From Paracidovorax anthurii (lineage in GTDB: Bacteria; Pseudomonadota; Gammaproteobacteria; Burkholderiales; Burkholderiaceae_C), in assembly GCF_003269065.1 (NCBI RefSeq), contig NZ_QLTA01000019.1, positions 19,341 to 83,340 on the forward strand: a stretch of 64,000 nucleotides of DNA, given 5' to 3'. Under the pieces are notes generated by a model, which did no database searches, was not told where the DNA came from, and worked only from the letters and a program-made list of their open reading frames with translations. Positions 10,124-20,004 of the stretch are shown one piece after another. Made by a program: the position numbers and the translations under genes. Every line of letters begins with the position of its first letter. Position 1 is the stretch's first letter.

Positions 10124-10903
10124 ATGGCCGCACGCCGCATCTCCGAAGAACCCGCCTATGTGCTGCACCGCTACGACTGGAGCGAGTCCAGCCTGATCCT
10201 GGACGTGTTCACACGCCACCATGGCCGCGTGGCGCTGGTGGCCAAGGGGGCGAAGAAGCCCACCTCCAATTTCCGGCCCGTGCTGCTGCCGCTGCAGCCG
10301 CTGCGCGTGGGCTACACGCTGGGCGGGGAAGGGCGGGGCGAGGTGCATGCGCTCAAGGGCGCCGAGTGGGTGGGCGGGCACGTGATGCCCACGGGCGATG
10401 CGCTGCTCTCGGGCCTGTACCTGAACGAGCTGCTGATGCGCCTGCTGGCCCGCGAGGACACGCATGCGCCGCTCTTCGATGCCTATGCCGGCGTGGTGCG
10501 CGTGCTGGCCAGCGAGCATGGTGACGCGCTGGAGCCCGTGCTGCGGAGCTTCGAGCTGCTGCTGCTGCGCGAGATCGGCCTGCTGCCCGCGCTGGACGCC
10601 GAAACCGCCACCCTCGCGCCGCTCGCGCCGCAGGCGCGCTATGCGCTGGTGCCCGAGGCGGGTCTGCGCGCGGCGCTGCCCGCGGACCGCAGCGCGCTGG
10701 GGGGCGCGCAGTGGCGGTTGCTGCACCGCGCGCTGGACGATGCGCAGCCCTACACGGCCACGCTGCGCGCCATCGTGACCGGCATCGCGGGCGCGCCCCT
10801 GGCGGCCGACCTCAAGCCGCAGCTGCGCACGCTGCTGCAATACCATTGCGGCAGCCCTTTGCTGCGCACCCGGCAGCTCATGATCGATCTCCAATCCCTA
10901 TGA
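10124..10903 (+). CDS. recO: DNA repair protein RecO
   Basis: Recombination mediator of 259 residues that acts with RecR (and RecF) to load RecA on gapped DNA. The N-terminal OB-fold is recognisable by [20 protein letters not shown] and [11 protein letters not shown]; a helical C-terminal domain follows. The usual RecO zinc cysteines are not evident, as in many proteobacterial members. It lies between era and pdxJ, the conserved order, and overlaps pdxJ by four bases (ATGA). The 247-bp gap to era contains repeat copy A. Confidence 0.93.
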   Translation: MAARRISEEPAYVLHRYDWSESSLILDVFTRHHGRVALVAKGAKKPTSNFRPVLLPLQPLRVGYTLGGEGRGEVHALKGAEWVGGHVMPTGDALLSGLYLNELLMRLLAREDTHAPLFDAYAGVVRVLASEHGDALEPVLRSFELLLLREIGLLPALDAETATLAPLAPQARYALVPEAGLRAALPADRSALGGAQWRLLHRALDDAQPYTATLRAIVTGIAGAPLAADLKPQLRTLLQYHCGSPLLRTRQLMIDLQSL

Positions 10904-11667
10904 CGCAGCATTCCCCCCGCACCGCGCTGTCGGTGAACGTGAACAAGGTCGCCCTGGTGCGCAACACGCGCCATCTGGGCATTCCCAGCGTGGAGCGCGC
11001 CGCGCGGCTGTGCCTGGAGGCCGGCGCCCAGGGCATCACCATCCACCCGCGCCCCGATGGCCGGCACATCCGCGCGGACGACGTGCATGCCCTGGCCGCG
11101 CTGATGCGCCAGTGGCCGGACCGCGAGTTCAACATCGAGGGCAATCCCTCGCAGAACCTGATGGACTTCATCCGCGAGGCGCGGCCCCACCAGGCGACCT
11201 TCGTGCCCGACAGCGAGGACCAGTTCACCAGCGACCACGGCTGGAGCTTCCCGCAGGACGCCGAGCGGCTGGCGCCCCTGGTGGCCGAGTGCCGGAGCCT
11301 GGGCGTGCGCGTGAGCCTCTTCATGGACCCGGAGCCCGGGTCGATGGCCGCCGCCCGCGCCGTGGGCGCCGACCGCGTGGAGCTCTACACCGAGCCCTAT
11401 GCCGCCGCCTGGGGCACGCCGCAGCAGGTGGCGCAGCTCGCCCGCTATGCCGCCGCCGCGCGCGCGGCGCAGGGTGCCGGCCTGGGCGTGAACGCCGGGC
11501 ACGACCTGAACCGCGACAACCTCGCGGCCTTCGTCGCCCAGGTGCCCGGCGTGCTGGAGGTCTCCATCGGCCACGCGCTCATCGCCGACGCCCTGGAGCT
11601 GGGGTATGCCGCCACCGTGCAGGCCTACCAGCGCTGCATCGACGAAGGTGTCGCCGCACGGCGCTGA
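10900..11667 (+). CDS. pdxJ: Pyridoxine 5'-phosphate synthase
   Basis: TIM-barrel enzyme of 255 residues that condenses 1-deoxy-D-xylulose 5-phosphate with 3-amino-2-oxopropyl phosphate to make pyridoxine 5'-phosphate. Family features are [15 protein letters not shown] near the N-terminus, [13 protein letters not shown] (about 43-55), EFNIEGNPS, the LYTEPYA segment and the phosphate-binding GVNAGHDLN. Start ATG 10900 overlaps the recO stop; a longer in-frame extension would lie wholly inside recO. Confidence 0.96.
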   Translation: MTQHSPRTALSVNVNKVALVRNTRHLGIPSVERAARLCLEAGAQGITIHPRPDGRHIRADDVHALAALMRQWPDREFNIEGNPSQNLMDFIREARPHQATFVPDSEDQFTSDHGWSFPQDAERLAPLVAECRSLGVRVSLFMDPEPGSMAAARAVGADRVELYTEPYAAAWGTPQQVAQLARYAAAARAAQGAGLGVNAGHDLNRDNLAAFVAQVPGVLEVSIGHALIADALELGYAATVQAYQRCIDEGVAARR

Positions 11668-11668
11668 G

Positions 11669-11733
11669 TGCTATTAATTAAATAGCTGCTCATGCAGCAA
11701 AGACGGCGACATGACTGCAATTTCGGCCTGAAT
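11669..11733 (-). repeat. CATGTCGCCGT-family intergenic repeat, copy 1
   Basis: AT-rich element between pdxJ and acpS. It carries the core as its complement (CGGCGACATG, 11704-11713) and two small hairpins, CTATTAATTAAATAG and GCTGCTCATGCAGC. It starts directly after the pdxJ stop. Confidence 0.6.
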
Positions 11734-11756
11734 CAACCCCGGGGGCGCGCTTTTCC

Positions 11757-12197
11757 ATGATCTACGGCATCGGCACCGACATCTGCGACATCCGCCGCAT
11801 CCGCGCGAGCCTGGAGCGGCACGGCGACCGCTTCGCCGAGAAGGTGCTGGCCGCCGGCGAACTCGCCACCTGGCGCGAGCGCGGCGCCCGCTGGCCCGAG
11901 CGCGGCGTGCGCTACCTGGCCACGCGGTTTTCCGCCAAGGAGGCCTTCAGCAAGGCCATCGGCATGGGGATGCGCATGCCCATGACCTGGCGCGACTGCG
12001 AGGTGGCCAAGCTGGACAGCGGCCAGCCCGTCATCGTGCTGCACGGCGCGCTCAAGGCATGGTTCGAGGCCCGCGGCCTGCGCTGCCACCTGAGCGTCAC
12101 CGACGAAAGCGACTACGCCGCGAGCTTCTGCGTGGTGGAGCACGCGCAGGCGGCTGGCGGCACGGATTCGGGTCGAATCCCCTCCATGTCGCCGTAA
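11757..12197 (+). CDS. acpS: Holo-[acyl-carrier-protein] synthase
   Basis: Transfers 4'-phosphopantetheine from CoA to acyl carrier protein. The N-terminus [15 protein letters not shown] contains the metal-binding Asp, and [12 protein letters not shown] (about 61-72) is the second signature with the catalytic Glu. At 146 residues it is about 15-20 longer than common AcpS. The extra tail is partly encoded by an intergenic repeat: the last codons (...SMSP) read through the CATGTCGCCGT core. It follows pdxJ as is usual. Confidence 0.95.
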   Translation: MIYGIGTDICDIRRIRASLERHGDRFAEKVLAAGELATWRERGARWPERGVRYLATRFSAKEAFSKAIGMGMRMPMTWRDCEVAKLDSGQPVIVLHGALKAWFEARGLRCHLSVTDESDYAASFCVVEHAQAAGGTDSGRIPSMSP

Positions 12198-12236
12198 ACG
12201 CTATGCGAATAGCTCACTAATTGATAGCAAATCATC
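12185..12236 (+). repeat. CATGTCGCCGT-family intergenic repeat, copy 2
   Basis: Core CATGTCGCCGT at 12185-12195, followed by GCTATGCGAATAGC and TTGATAGCAA pieces. It overlaps the 3' end of acpS and ends just before nagZ. Confidence 0.6.
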
Positions 12237-12250
12237 TTCCAGCTCCCCCC

Positions 12251-13393
12251 ATGACCCCCGACATCGAACACGCACCCGTCATCCTCGACGTGGCCGGCAC
12301 GGCCCTGAGCGACGCCGACCGCCGCCGCCTGGCCCATCCGCTGACCGGCGGCGTCATCCTCTTCGCGCGCAACTGGCGCGACCGCGCGCAGCTGCTGGAG
12401 CTGACGGCCTCGATCAAGGCCGTGCGCGACGATCTGCTCATCTGCGTGGACCACGAGGGCGGGCGCGTGCAGCGCTTCCGCACCGATGGCTTCACCCCGC
12501 TGCCGCCCATGCGCGCCCTGGGCGCGATGTGGATGGCGGACGGCCGCCAGCGCCCCGGCAGCGGCGCGCTGCGCGCCACCCAGGCCGCGACCGCGGTGGG
12601 CTATGTGCTGGCCAGCGAACTGCGCGCCTGCGGCGTGGACTTCTCCTTCGCGCCGGTGCTGGACCTCGACTGGCCGGGCGATGCCGCCGGGGCGGGGTCG
12701 GCCGGCGGCTCCCAGAGCAGCGTGATCGGCGACCGGGCGTTCCACGGCGATCCGCGCGTGGTCACGCTGCTGGCCAAGAGCGTCGCCCACGGCATGCTGC
12801 AGGCGGGCATGGCGCATTGCGGCAAGCACTTTCCGGGGCATGGCTTCGTGCGCGCCGATTCGCACACCGACGTGCCGGTGGACCGCCGCAGCCTCAAGGC
12901 GATCCTGGCGGACGACGCCGCGCCCTACGAATGGCTCTGCGGCACGCTCACGGCGGTGATGCCCGCGCACGTCATCTATCCCAAGGTGGACGGCCGGCCG
13001 GCGGGCTTCTCGCAGCGCTGGCTGCAGGACATCCTGCGCCAGCGGCTGCGCTTCGGCGGAGCCATCTTCAGCGACGACCTCAGCATGGAAGGGGCCCGCC
13101 GCATCGACGGGGCCGTGGTGGACTACGCCACCGCTGCCCTCGCGGCCCTGGAGGCCGGCTGCGATCTCGTGGTGCTGTGCAACCAGAGCCTCGTGGGCGA
13201 GGGCGCCGAGCGGGGCCGGGCGCTGGACGACCTGCTCGACGGGCTGTCGCGGGCCCGCGCCCTGGGCCGCTGGCGGCCCAGCCCCGGCAGCGAGTCGCGG
13301 CGCGTGGCGCTGCTGCCCCAGACGCTGCCCCTGCCCTGGGACGAACTGATGCTGGAGCCCGCCTACATGCAGGCGCTCGACTCTCTGCCCTGA
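12251..13393 (+). CDS. nagZ: Beta-N-acetylhexosaminidase (NagZ)
   Basis: Cytoplasmic glycoside hydrolase family 3 enzyme of 380 residues that removes GlcNAc from muropeptides during cell-wall recycling. Visible are CVDHEGGRVQRF (about 65-76), the KHFPGHG box at 192-198 followed by the DSH of the catalytic loop (203-205), and FSDDLSMEGA, which carries the nucleophilic Asp. A short Gly/Ala/Ser-rich insertion lies near 142-156. ATG 12251 is used; an in-frame TTG at 12221 lies within the repeat and is unlikely. The downstream 296 bases show no gene. Confidence 0.95.
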   Translation: MTPDIEHAPVILDVAGTALSDADRRRLAHPLTGGVILFARNWRDRAQLLELTASIKAVRDDLLICVDHEGGRVQRFRTDGFTPLPPMRALGAMWMADGRQRPGSGALRATQAATAVGYVLASELRACGVDFSFAPVLDLDWPGDAAGAGSAGGSQSSVIGDRAFHGDPRVVTLLAKSVAHGMLQAGMAHCGKHFPGHGFVRADSHTDVPVDRRSLKAILADDAAPYEWLCGTLTAVMPAHVIYPKVDGRPAGFSQRWLQDILRQRLRFGGAIFSDDLSMEGARRIDGAVVDYATAALAALEAGCDLVVLCNQSLVGEGAERGRALDDLLDGLSRARALGRWRPSPGSESRRVALLPQTLPLPWDELMLEPAYMQALDSLP

Positions 13394-13689
13394 TTTTCGG
13401 GGCCTCCGGGGATGCCGGGCGGCGGCCCGGATGGGGTGGGCGGGGGGTAACCCATCCTCCCTGGATTGTGAGCAAGTGTTGCTGGCGGCGGGCGGTTCCC
13501 GGTGGGCGGCTGCGGCGCCTGAATGGCCTGCCTCCCGAGGGAGCGCGGGCCTGCGGCCAGGGCGCGGGCTCCCACGCGCCGCCGTCACATCGGCCTACAG
13601 ATCGGGGTCAACGCGGCGCGCAGGCTGGCGTTGGGAAAAAGGTGCGGCTGCCGATGGCGGCAGCGCGGCTTTCCCGGAAGGACCTTCCC

Positions 13690-15561
13690 ATGGCGCGACC
13701 CTCCCTGTTTTTCACCGGCCGGCTTCCCCCCGCGGCGCTCACCCTGCTGGCGGCCTGCGCGCTGGCCGCCTGCCAGCGCGTCGCGCCCCCCACGCCCTCG
13801 GCCGCCGGCCCGGCGCCCGAGCCGCCTCCCGCCGTCGTGCCCGCCGCCTACACGCCGCCCGGCGCCGATGCCCTCTACCAGATGGTCGCGCCCATCGCGC
13901 TCTATCCCGACAAGCTGGTGGCCCAGGTGCTGGCCGGGGCCACCTACCCGGACCAGATCACCGCGGCGGAGGGCTGGCTGGCGCAGAACCCGGCGCTCAA
14001 GGGCGATGCCCTGGCGAACGCCGCGGAGTCCCAGCCCTGGGACCCGAGCGTGAAGTCGCTCACGGCCTTCCCGAACGTGCTGGAGCAGATGGCGTCCAAC
14101 CTGCCCTGGACGACGGCGCTGGGCAAGGCCTACTACCACGACCCCGCCGATGTCATGAACGCGATCCAGGTGCTGCGCGCCCGGGCGGCCCGGGCCGGAA
14201 CGCTCCAGAGTTCGCCGCGGCTGCGGGTGGCCACGGTGGCCGGCAGCGCGCTGCCCCCGCCGCCGCCGGCCACGCTGCCCGTGGAGGTTTTCCAGGGCCC
14301 GGTGGTGGTGGCGCCGCCGCCGACGGTGATCACCATCGAGCCCACGGAGGTGCAGACCGTCTATGTGCCGCGCTACGACCCGCAGGTGGTGTTCGGAACG
14401 CCGGTGCCGCTTTATTCCGGCTACCGCTGGGCCGCGCCCGTGGTGCCGATGGTTCCCGTGGCCGTCGCGGCCGGGCCCGACCCGGTGGCCGTGGGGGTGC
14501 TGGCCTTCGGCGCCGGCGTGCTGGTCGGGGCCCTGGCCGGCCACGGCCACCATGCCTGGGGGTGGGACGCCTGGAATGTGCACTGGGGCGGGCCCCCGCC
14601 GCAGCCCGTGGCGTGGGGGCCCGCGCCCGCTCCCGCGTGGCGCCCCGCCGTGGTGTACCGGGGAACGACCTACGTGTCGCAGTCGCCCACGGTGATCGAG
14701 AACATCCACAACCACATCACCGTGAACCACCGCGACACGTTCTATGCGGCGCCCTCGGCTCCCCCGCTGCCCGGGCCCGTCCGGGTGACCGCGGAGGCCG
14801 GCGGCGCGCCCGCCATGGCGCTGGCTGGCGGCATGGCCGCCCCGGCCCGGCCCGGGGGGCCGCCGCACCCCGTGCAAGGGGTGGGCCAGCCCGCCGCGCC
14901 GATGGCCCGGGTGTTCGCGCCAGGGGCACCATCGCCTGGATCAGCCGCCTTCGCGGCCGGGCGCCATGCGCCGCCCCTGGTGGCTGCGGTCCCGGCGGCA
15001 CTCGCCCACGTGCCCGTGGCGCTCCCGCATCCGCCATCGCAATCGACCCTGCCCGGCCGGCCGGCCGCGCCGCTGGTCCAGGCGGTGCGCAATGCTCCGG
15101 GTGGGGTGCCTCCTGCCGCCGTGCCCCGGGACGCCGCGCATCCCCCCGCCGGGCCCGTGGCGGCCGCCCTGGCCACGCCGGGCCCGTTTCCCGTGAGGAT
15201 GGCCGCACCCTCGCCGGTGCCGGCACCGCCGCACGGATCGGAGGTGGTTCACGCGGGGCCGGGCAGCGGCAATGCGCGCGAGGCATTCCAGGCGCGCGGC
15301 ATGCCGATGCCGCCGGTGCCCATGCCCCGGCCCATGCCGGTGGAAGCCCCGGTGGCGCGGCATGAGCCGCCGCCCCGGCCGCAGCAACCCGTGGTCCACA
15401 TGCCGCCCGCGCTGCAGCAGGTCCATGCCGCGCCGGCCCCGCAGTTCGCCGGCGGGCACCCGCCCCCGCAGGGCGGCGCGCCGAGGCCCGAGGCGCACGC
15501 ACATGGGCAGCCGCCGCAGCAGCGGCCCGACCACCGCCATCCGCATGGCGATGGCGCCTGA
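13690..15561 (+). CDS. DUF3300 lipoprotein, Pro/Ala/His-rich
   Basis: Predicted lipoprotein of 623 residues. The signal peptide ends in a lipobox, CALAAC, near residue 26. A DUF3300 region (about 55-260) includes LYQMVAPIALYPDKLVAQVL, DQITAAEGWL, QPWDPSVKSLTAFPNVLEQM and QTVYVPRYDP. The middle has a hydrophobic Gly/Val stretch and a Trp/Gly/His-rich patch (HGHHAWGWDAWNVHWGG). The last 250 residues are low-complexity Pro, Ala, Gly and His, perhaps metal-binding. Function of DUF3300 proteins is unknown. The start follows a GGAAGGA ribosome site; this frame continues open far upstream through nagZ only because of the high GC content. Confidence 0.82.
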   Translation: MARPSLFFTGRLPPAALTLLAACALAACQRVAPPTPSAAGPAPEPPPAVVPAAYTPPGADALYQMVAPIALYPDKLVAQVLAGATYPDQITAAEGWLAQNPALKGDALANAAESQPWDPSVKSLTAFPNVLEQMASNLPWTTALGKAYYHDPADVMNAIQVLRARAARAGTLQSSPRLRVATVAGSALPPPPPATLPVEVFQGPVVVAPPPTVITIEPTEVQTVYVPRYDPQVVFGTPVPLYSGYRWAAPVVPMVPVAVAAGPDPVAVGVLAFGAGVLVGALAGHGHHAWGWDAWNVHWGGPPPQPVAWGPAPAPAWRPAVVYRGTTYVSQSPTVIENIHNHITVNHRDTFYAAPSAPPLPGPVRVTAEAGGAPAMALAGGMAAPARPGGPPHPVQGVGQPAAPMARVFAPGAPSPGSAAFAAGRHAPPLVAAVPAALAHVPVALPHPPSQSTLPGRPAAPLVQAVRNAPGGVPPAAVPRDAAHPPAGPVAAALATPGPFPVRMAAPSPVPAPPHGSEVVHAGPGSGNAREAFQARGMPMPPVPMPRPMPVEAPVARHEPPPRPQQPVVHMPPALQQVHAAPAPQFAGGHPPPQGGAPRPEAHAHGQPPQQRPDHRHPHGDGA

Positions 15562-15580
15562 GAGCGCCAGCACGTTCTGA

Positions 15581-15608
15581 CGCCCGGGCCGCGCCGAAGG
15601 GGCGCGGG
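15581..15608. terminator. Possible bidirectional hairpin between convergent genes
   Basis: GCCCGGGCCGCGCC is followed within a few bases by GGGCGCGGGCC, making a GC-rich stem between the DUF3300 gene and the convergent MscS gene. There is no T-tract, so termination is only suggested. Confidence 0.3.
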
Positions 15609-15616
15609 CCCGCCCG

Positions 15617-16279
15617 TCAGGGCCCGGCGGGCGTGGGGGCGGGTGTGCCGGCTTCCGCCGTGGCCGTGGCGGAGGGCGCGGCGTCGCCGGCATGCGCCAC
15701 GGCCGCGTTCGGCCGGGAGGGCGCCGTGGTCCAGCGGCGCACCACGCGCTGGAAGATGAGCGCGTTCGGTATCTGCAGCAGCACGGGGGCGTCCGAGTCG
15801 CCGAGGAAGTCTTCCAGCGTGGTGTAGAGCAGGTTGATGTCTACCACGCGGCCCTTGGCGCCGGGCTTTTCGGCGGTGTCGAGCACCTCGATGTAATCGC
15901 CCAGCCGGAACGGCTCCACGGTGAAGATCAGCAGGGCGCAGAACAGGTTGGAGAGCACGCTCCAGGCCGCGAAGAACGCCACCGCGCCCACGGCCGCGAA
16001 GCCCGTGAACGCCGTCCAGAGCACGGTGGCGGAGACGCCCAGGCGTTCGAGCACCAGCAGCGCGGCGCCGCCCATGATGATCCAGCGCACGAGCGCGCCG
16101 ATGGGCACCATGAACTCGATCGGCCACTGGTAGTGGCGCCCGGCGCGCTGCAGCAGGCGGTGCAGCATGCGCTGCAGCAGGATGGCCACGAGCACGATGA
16201 GCACGATCTGTACGCCGGGCACGATGATGTCCAGCCAGTCCTGCATCCAGTCGGGGAGGTAGGGGCGAAGGCGCAGCAT
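15617..16279 (-). CDS. Small MscS-family mechanosensitive channel
   Basis: Inner-membrane protein of about 220 residues. Membrane segments lie near 15-37 (IIVPGVQIVLIVLVAILLQRML), 55-75 and 80-108; the last, with VLWTAFTGFAAVGAVAFFAAWSVLSN, is the Ala/Gly-patterned pore helix of MscS. The MscS beta domain follows (FRLGDYIEVLD...GRVVDINLLYTTLE, IPNALIFQ). It probably opens under hypo-osmotic tension. ATG 16279 is chosen; a GTG 17 codons upstream (16330) gives a Pro/Phe-rich extension, and neither has a clear ribosome site. The tail is Ala/Pro-rich and lacks the large C-terminal domain of E. coli MscS. Confidence 0.85.
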   Translation of the reverse strand: MLRLRPYLPDWMQDWLDIIVPGVQIVLIVLVAILLQRMLHRLLQRAGRHYQWPIEFMVPIGALVRWIIMGGAALLVLERLGVSATVLWTAFTGFAAVGAVAFFAAWSVLSNLFCALLIFTVEPFRLGDYIEVLDTAEKPGAKGRVVDINLLYTTLEDFLGDSDAPVLLQIPNALIFQRVVRRWTTAPSRPNAAVAHAGDAAPSATATAEAGTPAPTPAGP

Positions 16280-16451
16280 GGGGGAGGAGAAGGAGAACAA
16301 CGGATTCGGGAAGGGCAATGGGAAAGGCACGGGCCCGGGGCCGCCTCGGAGGGCGGGTGTTCCGCGGAGCGGACCAGAGAATACGCCGGAATGCGGCCGT
16401 GGACCCCAACCTGGCCCGGGCCGGTCCGGCCGCCGCCGGGCGGGCCGCGTT

Positions 16452-17498
16452 TCAGCTGCGCAGCTGCTCGACGGTGTCCATCTGCATCTCGAAGCTGAAG
16501 AAGCGGGCCCGGCCCTGGGCCTTGGCGGCGTAGAGGGCCTCGTCGGCGCGCATCAGCATGGCCTCGGCGCTCGTGCCCTCGTCGGGCACGCAGGTGGTGA
16601 TGCCGCCCGACACGGTGAGGTGGTCGCCCAGCGGGGAATCCGGGTGGGGCATGGCGCGCGCGTTCACCAGCTTGCCCAGCGCCCGCGCGAACGTCATGGC
16701 GCCCGAGCGCGGCGTGTTGGGCAGGATCAGCGCGAACTCCTCGCCGCCGTAGCGCGCCGCCACGTCGCGGGGCCGCACGCACACGTCCTTGAGCAGCCGG
16801 CCCACCTCGCGCAGGCAGGTATCGCCCTGCACGTGGCCCACGGCGTCGTTGAAGCGCTTGAAGTGGTCCAGGTCGCAGAGCATCAGGGTGAGTGGCAGGC
16901 CGTCGCGGCGCGCGGCCAGGATCTCGCTGTGCAGGATGCGGTCGAAGCCGCGCCGGTTGACCAGGCCCGTGAGCGTGTCCACCTCCACCATCTCGTTGAG
17001 CCGCTGGTTGGCCAGGTGCAGCTCCTGCGACATGCTCACGAGCCGGCGGCGCATGTCCAGCAGCCGGCGCATGGCGCGCAGCTTGGCCACCAGCACGATG
17101 GGCTTGACCGGCTTGACGAGGTAGTCGTCGCCGCCGGCCTCGATGCCGCGCCACACGTCCAGGTCGCTGTCCAGGCCCGAGAGGAAGATGATCGGCGTCC
17201 AGCCGCCCGGCTCGGCCTCGCGCATCTGCTGCGCGACCCAGTAGCCGTCGTTCTCGTCCGAGAGGCGGATGTCCAGCAGGACCAGGTCCGGGCGGCGCAG
17301 CTTGAAGAGCTGCAGGGCCACGTCGCCGGAGGCCGCCTCCAGGACGTCGGAGACGCCGGCGTGCCGCAGCTCGGACACCAGCGCCAGCCGCACCGAGAGC
17401 TGGTCTTCCACCACCAGCACGGAAAAGGGCCCCGCCGCCGGCGGTTCGTCGTTGTGCCGGCCGGCGTGCACGGAAGGATCGGTGGGCGTGGAGGTCAT
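16452..17498 (-). CDS. REC-GGDEF response regulator (diguanylate cyclase)
   Basis: Predicted two-component output enzyme of 348 residues making cyclic di-GMP. The receiver domain (about 24-145) has the acidic pair ED31-32, the phosphoacceptor D76 (LVLLDIRL) and K129 (LVKP). A short helical linker leads to a GGDEF domain (about 170-340) with an intact active site GGEEF at 251-255 and an inhibitory RPRD site at 242-245, five residues upstream. Product feedback is therefore expected. The start follows AGAGGACGGACC. No partner histidine kinase gene is next to it. Confidence 0.93.
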   Translation of the reverse strand: MTSTPTDPSVHAGRHNDEPPAAGPFSVLVVEDQLSVRLALVSELRHAGVSDVLEAASGDVALQLFKLRRPDLVLLDIRLSDENDGYWVAQQMREAEPGGWTPIIFLSGLDSDLDVWRGIEAGGDDYLVKPVKPIVLVAKLRAMRRLLDMRRRLVSMSQELHLANQRLNEMVEVDTLTGLVNRRGFDRILHSEILAARRDGLPLTLMLCDLDHFKRFNDAVGHVQGDTCLREVGRLLKDVCVRPRDVAARYGGEEFALILPNTPRSGAMTFARALGKLVNARAMPHPDSPLGDHLTVSGGITTCVPDEGTSAEAMLMRADEALYAAKAQGRARFFSFEMQMDTVEQLRS

Positions 17499-17587
17499 GG
17501 TCCGTCCTCTCAGGGCTGGGCGCGTTCTTGTGAAAGGTGCCGCCACGCCCGGGCCCCGGAGGCCGGCCGCGCGGCGGGCACGCTTTT

Positions 17588-19126
17588 TCAGTGCTCGCGG
17601 CGCAGCGCGGGGAACAGGATCACGTCGCGGATGCTCGGGCTGTCGGTCAACAGCATCATGAGCCGATCGATGCCGATGCCGCAACCCCCGGCGGGAGGCA
17701 TTCCGTACTCCAGGGCGCGCACGAAGTCGTGGTCGAAGTACATGGCCTCGTCGTCGCCGCTGTCTTTCTGCGCCACCTGGGCCTGGAAGCGCGCGGCCTG
17801 GTCCTCGGCGTCGTTCAGCTCGGAGAAGCCGTTGCCGAATTCGCGGCCGGTGATGTAGAGCTCGAAGCGCTCGGTGACCTCCGGGCGGGCATCGTTGGCG
17901 CGCGCGAGCGGCGAGATCTCGGTCGGGTGCTCCATGATGAAGGTGGGCTGCCAGAGCTTGTCCTCCACCGTTTCCTCGAAGTAGAGCACCTGCAGGCCGG
18001 CCAGGGTGCGGGTGGAGAGGCGGTTCTTCTCCTCGGAGAGGCCCAGCTTCTTGAGCGCGCTGGTGAGCCAGGCGGCGTCGTCCACGTGGGCCCCGGCCTC
18101 GGTGTACTGGAAGATCGCCTCGCGGATCGTGAGGCGCTGGAAGGGCTGCGAGAGATCCACCTCGCGCCCGCCGTAGGTGAGCTGCAGGCCGCCGGTGGCC
18201 TTCATCGCGGCGTCGCGCACGAGCTGCTCGGTGAAGTCCATCAGGTCGCGGTAGTTCCAGTAGGCCGCGTAGAACTCCATCATCGTGAACTCGGGGTTGT
18301 GGCGCACCGAGATGCCTTCGTTGCGGAAGTTGCGGTTGATCTCGAACACCCGCTCGAAGCCGCCCACGACCAGGCGCTTGAGGTAGAGCTCGGGCGCGAT
18401 GCGCAGGTACATCTCCTGCTCCAGCGCGTTGTGGTGCGTCACGAACGGCTTGGCGTTGGCGCCGCCCGGAATAGGGTGGAGCATGGGCGTCTCCACCTCC
18501 AGGAAGCCGTGCCCCACCATGAATTCACGGATGCCGCTCACGGCCTTGCTGCGCGCGATGAAGCGCCTGCGGGCGGCTTCGTCGGTCATCAGATCCACGT
18601 AGCGCTGGCGGTACTTGACCTCCTGGTCGGCCACGCCGTGGAACTTGTCGGGCATGGGGTGCAGGCTCTTGGTGAGCAGGCGCAGGTTCGTCACCTTGAC
18701 CGACAGCTCGCCGGTCTTGGTCTTCATGAGCGTGCCCTCGGCCCCGACGATGTCGCCCAGGTCCCAGTGCTTGAAGGCCGCATAAGGTTCTTCGCCGATC
18801 GCGTCGCGCGTCACGTAGAGCTGGATGCGGCCATGGGTGGCGCCGAGCGAGCCGTCCTGCACGGTGGCGAAGCTGGCCTTGCCCATCACGCGCTTGAGCA
18901 TCATGCGGCCGGCCACGATCACGGGCACCGGACTGGCTTCGAGCGCCGCGGCGTCGGTTTCGGCGTACCGGGCCTGCAGGTCCGCGGCGTGGTGCGCGGG
19001 CTTGAAATCGTTGGGGAACGCCACGCCCTTGCCCTGTGCCTGGGCCTCCCGCAGGGCCTTGAGTTTTTCGCGGCGCTCGGCGACGAGCTGGTTGGTGTCG
19101 ATGGCAGGCGTGGCAGTGTCGGACAT
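17588..19126 (-). CDS. lysS: Lysyl-tRNA synthetase, class II
   Basis: Charges tRNA-Lys; 512 residues. An N-terminal OB-fold anticodon-binding domain (about 70-180; [19 protein letters not shown]) precedes the class II catalytic domain with motif 1 ([18 protein letters not shown]), motif 2 ([22 protein letters not shown]) and motif 3 ([14 protein letters not shown]). Length and composition are normal. It lies alone on the minus strand between the diguanylate cyclase gene and the glycan cluster. Confidence 0.97.
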   Translation of the reverse strand: MSDTATPAIDTNQLVAERREKLKALREAQAQGKGVAFPNDFKPAHHAADLQARYAETDAAALEASPVPVIVAGRMMLKRVMGKASFATVQDGSLGATHGRIQLYVTRDAIGEEPYAAFKHWDLGDIVGAEGTLMKTKTGELSVKVTNLRLLTKSLHPMPDKFHGVADQEVKYRQRYVDLMTDEAARRRFIARSKAVSGIREFMVGHGFLEVETPMLHPIPGGANAKPFVTHHNALEQEMYLRIAPELYLKRLVVGGFERVFEINRNFRNEGISVRHNPEFTMMEFYAAYWNYRDLMDFTEQLVRDAAMKATGGLQLTYGGREVDLSQPFQRLTIREAIFQYTEAGAHVDDAAWLTSALKKLGLSEEKNRLSTRTLAGLQVLYFEETVEDKLWQPTFIMEHPTEISPLARANDARPEVTERFELYITGREFGNGFSELNDAEDQAARFQAQVAQKDSGDDEAMYFDHDFVRALEYGMPPAGGCGIGIDRLMMLLTDSPSIRDVILFPALRREH

Positions 19127-19212
19127 AGGATCGAAAAGGGGAGGGCGTGGAGGCGCGCGTCGCGGTGCGCGGCCAAACCGGTGATTTTAAGAGGCAGTCC
19201 GCAAAACGAGCT

Positions 19213-20004
19213 CTAGCGCAGCCAGGTGCGCAGCAGCCGCAGGCCGAATTTCAGGCAGGAGACCGGCAGCGCCAGCACCAGCGCGCCGCGGTGCGCGCGC
19301 CAATCGACGGCACCGAGCGCCCTCAGCTCCCCGCGCTGCATGCGCCACAACTGCGCGCTCAGGCCCGATGCGCCGAAGGCCGGTTTGTGCATGAACGAGA
19401 GCGTCTGCGTGTGGCGCGCACAGCGCCAGCCGGCCGCGATCAGCTGCAGCCAGAGCGCATAGTCTTCGCTGAGCTGGCCGTCCTCGGGAAAGCGCACCCG
19501 TGCATCGCGCCGCACCATGACCGACGAGGTGTGGAAGGGGTTCGACAGCATGGCCGGCAGCAGTGCGACCTCGCGGGTGTCGAGTGGAGGGGGCGCATCG
19601 TGCGGGCGTGCCGGCGGCATTTCCGGTGCCAGCAGGCCCGAGTAGCCGCCGAACAGGTCCAGGCCCTGCCGCTGCATCGCCTCCAGCTGGCGCGCGAGCT
19701 TGTCCGGCGACCAGAGGTCGTCGGCATCGAGAAAGGCAATGACGTCGCCCGTGGCCAGGTCCAGGCCGCGGTTGCGCGCCGCTGCCGCACCGGCGTTGCG
19801 CGGCTGCTGCACCACCCGCAGCAGGAAAGCGCCCGCGGGGTCGTAGCGCGTGGCCAGCGCGACGGAGCCGTCGCGCGAGCCGTCATCCACGCAGATCACC
19901 TCGAACGGCGGCAGGGTCTGGGCCCGCACCGAGTCGAGCGCGCGCTGCAGCGTTGCCTCGGCGTTGTAGACGGGGATGACGACGGAGACGCGCGGCAGGC
20001 TCAT
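19213..20004 (-). CDS. Family 2 glycosyltransferase
   Basis: GT-A fold sugar transferase of 263 residues. The N-terminus RVSVVIPVYNAEATLQRALDS, the VDDGSRDGS nucleotide-binding segment and FLDADD (DXD, about residue 89-94) are typical of GT2 enzymes; a later SEDYALWLQLI contains the conserved ED. It should transfer a sugar from a nucleotide donor to a growing surface glycan. The start overlaps the stop of the upstream GT11 gene (ATGA), so it is the last gene of the cluster transcript. Donor and acceptor cannot be told. Confidence 0.88.
   Translation of the reverse strand: MSLPRVSVVIPVYNAEATLQRALDSVRAQTLPPFEVICVDDGSRDGSVALATRYDPAGAFLLRVVQQPRNAGAAAARNRGLDLATGDVIAFLDADDLWSPDKLARQLEAMQRQGLDLFGGYSGLLAPEMPPARPHDAPPPLDTREVALLPAMLSNPFHTSSVMVRRDARVRFPEDGQLSEDYALWLQLIAAGWRCARHTQTLSFMHKPAFGASGLSAQLWRMQRGELRALGAVDWRAHRGALVLALPVSCLKFGLRLLRTWLR

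Noticed and set aside
12529..13689. Upstream continuation of the DUF3300 frame through nagZ
   Set aside because: Overlaps nagZ in another frame; a signal peptide with lipobox and a ribosome site support the start at 13690.
13431..15365. A 644-codon plus-strand frame overlapping the DUF3300 gene
   Set aside because: Arg/Gly/Ala-rich shadow without motifs; the other frame has a signal peptide and conserved DUF3300 features.
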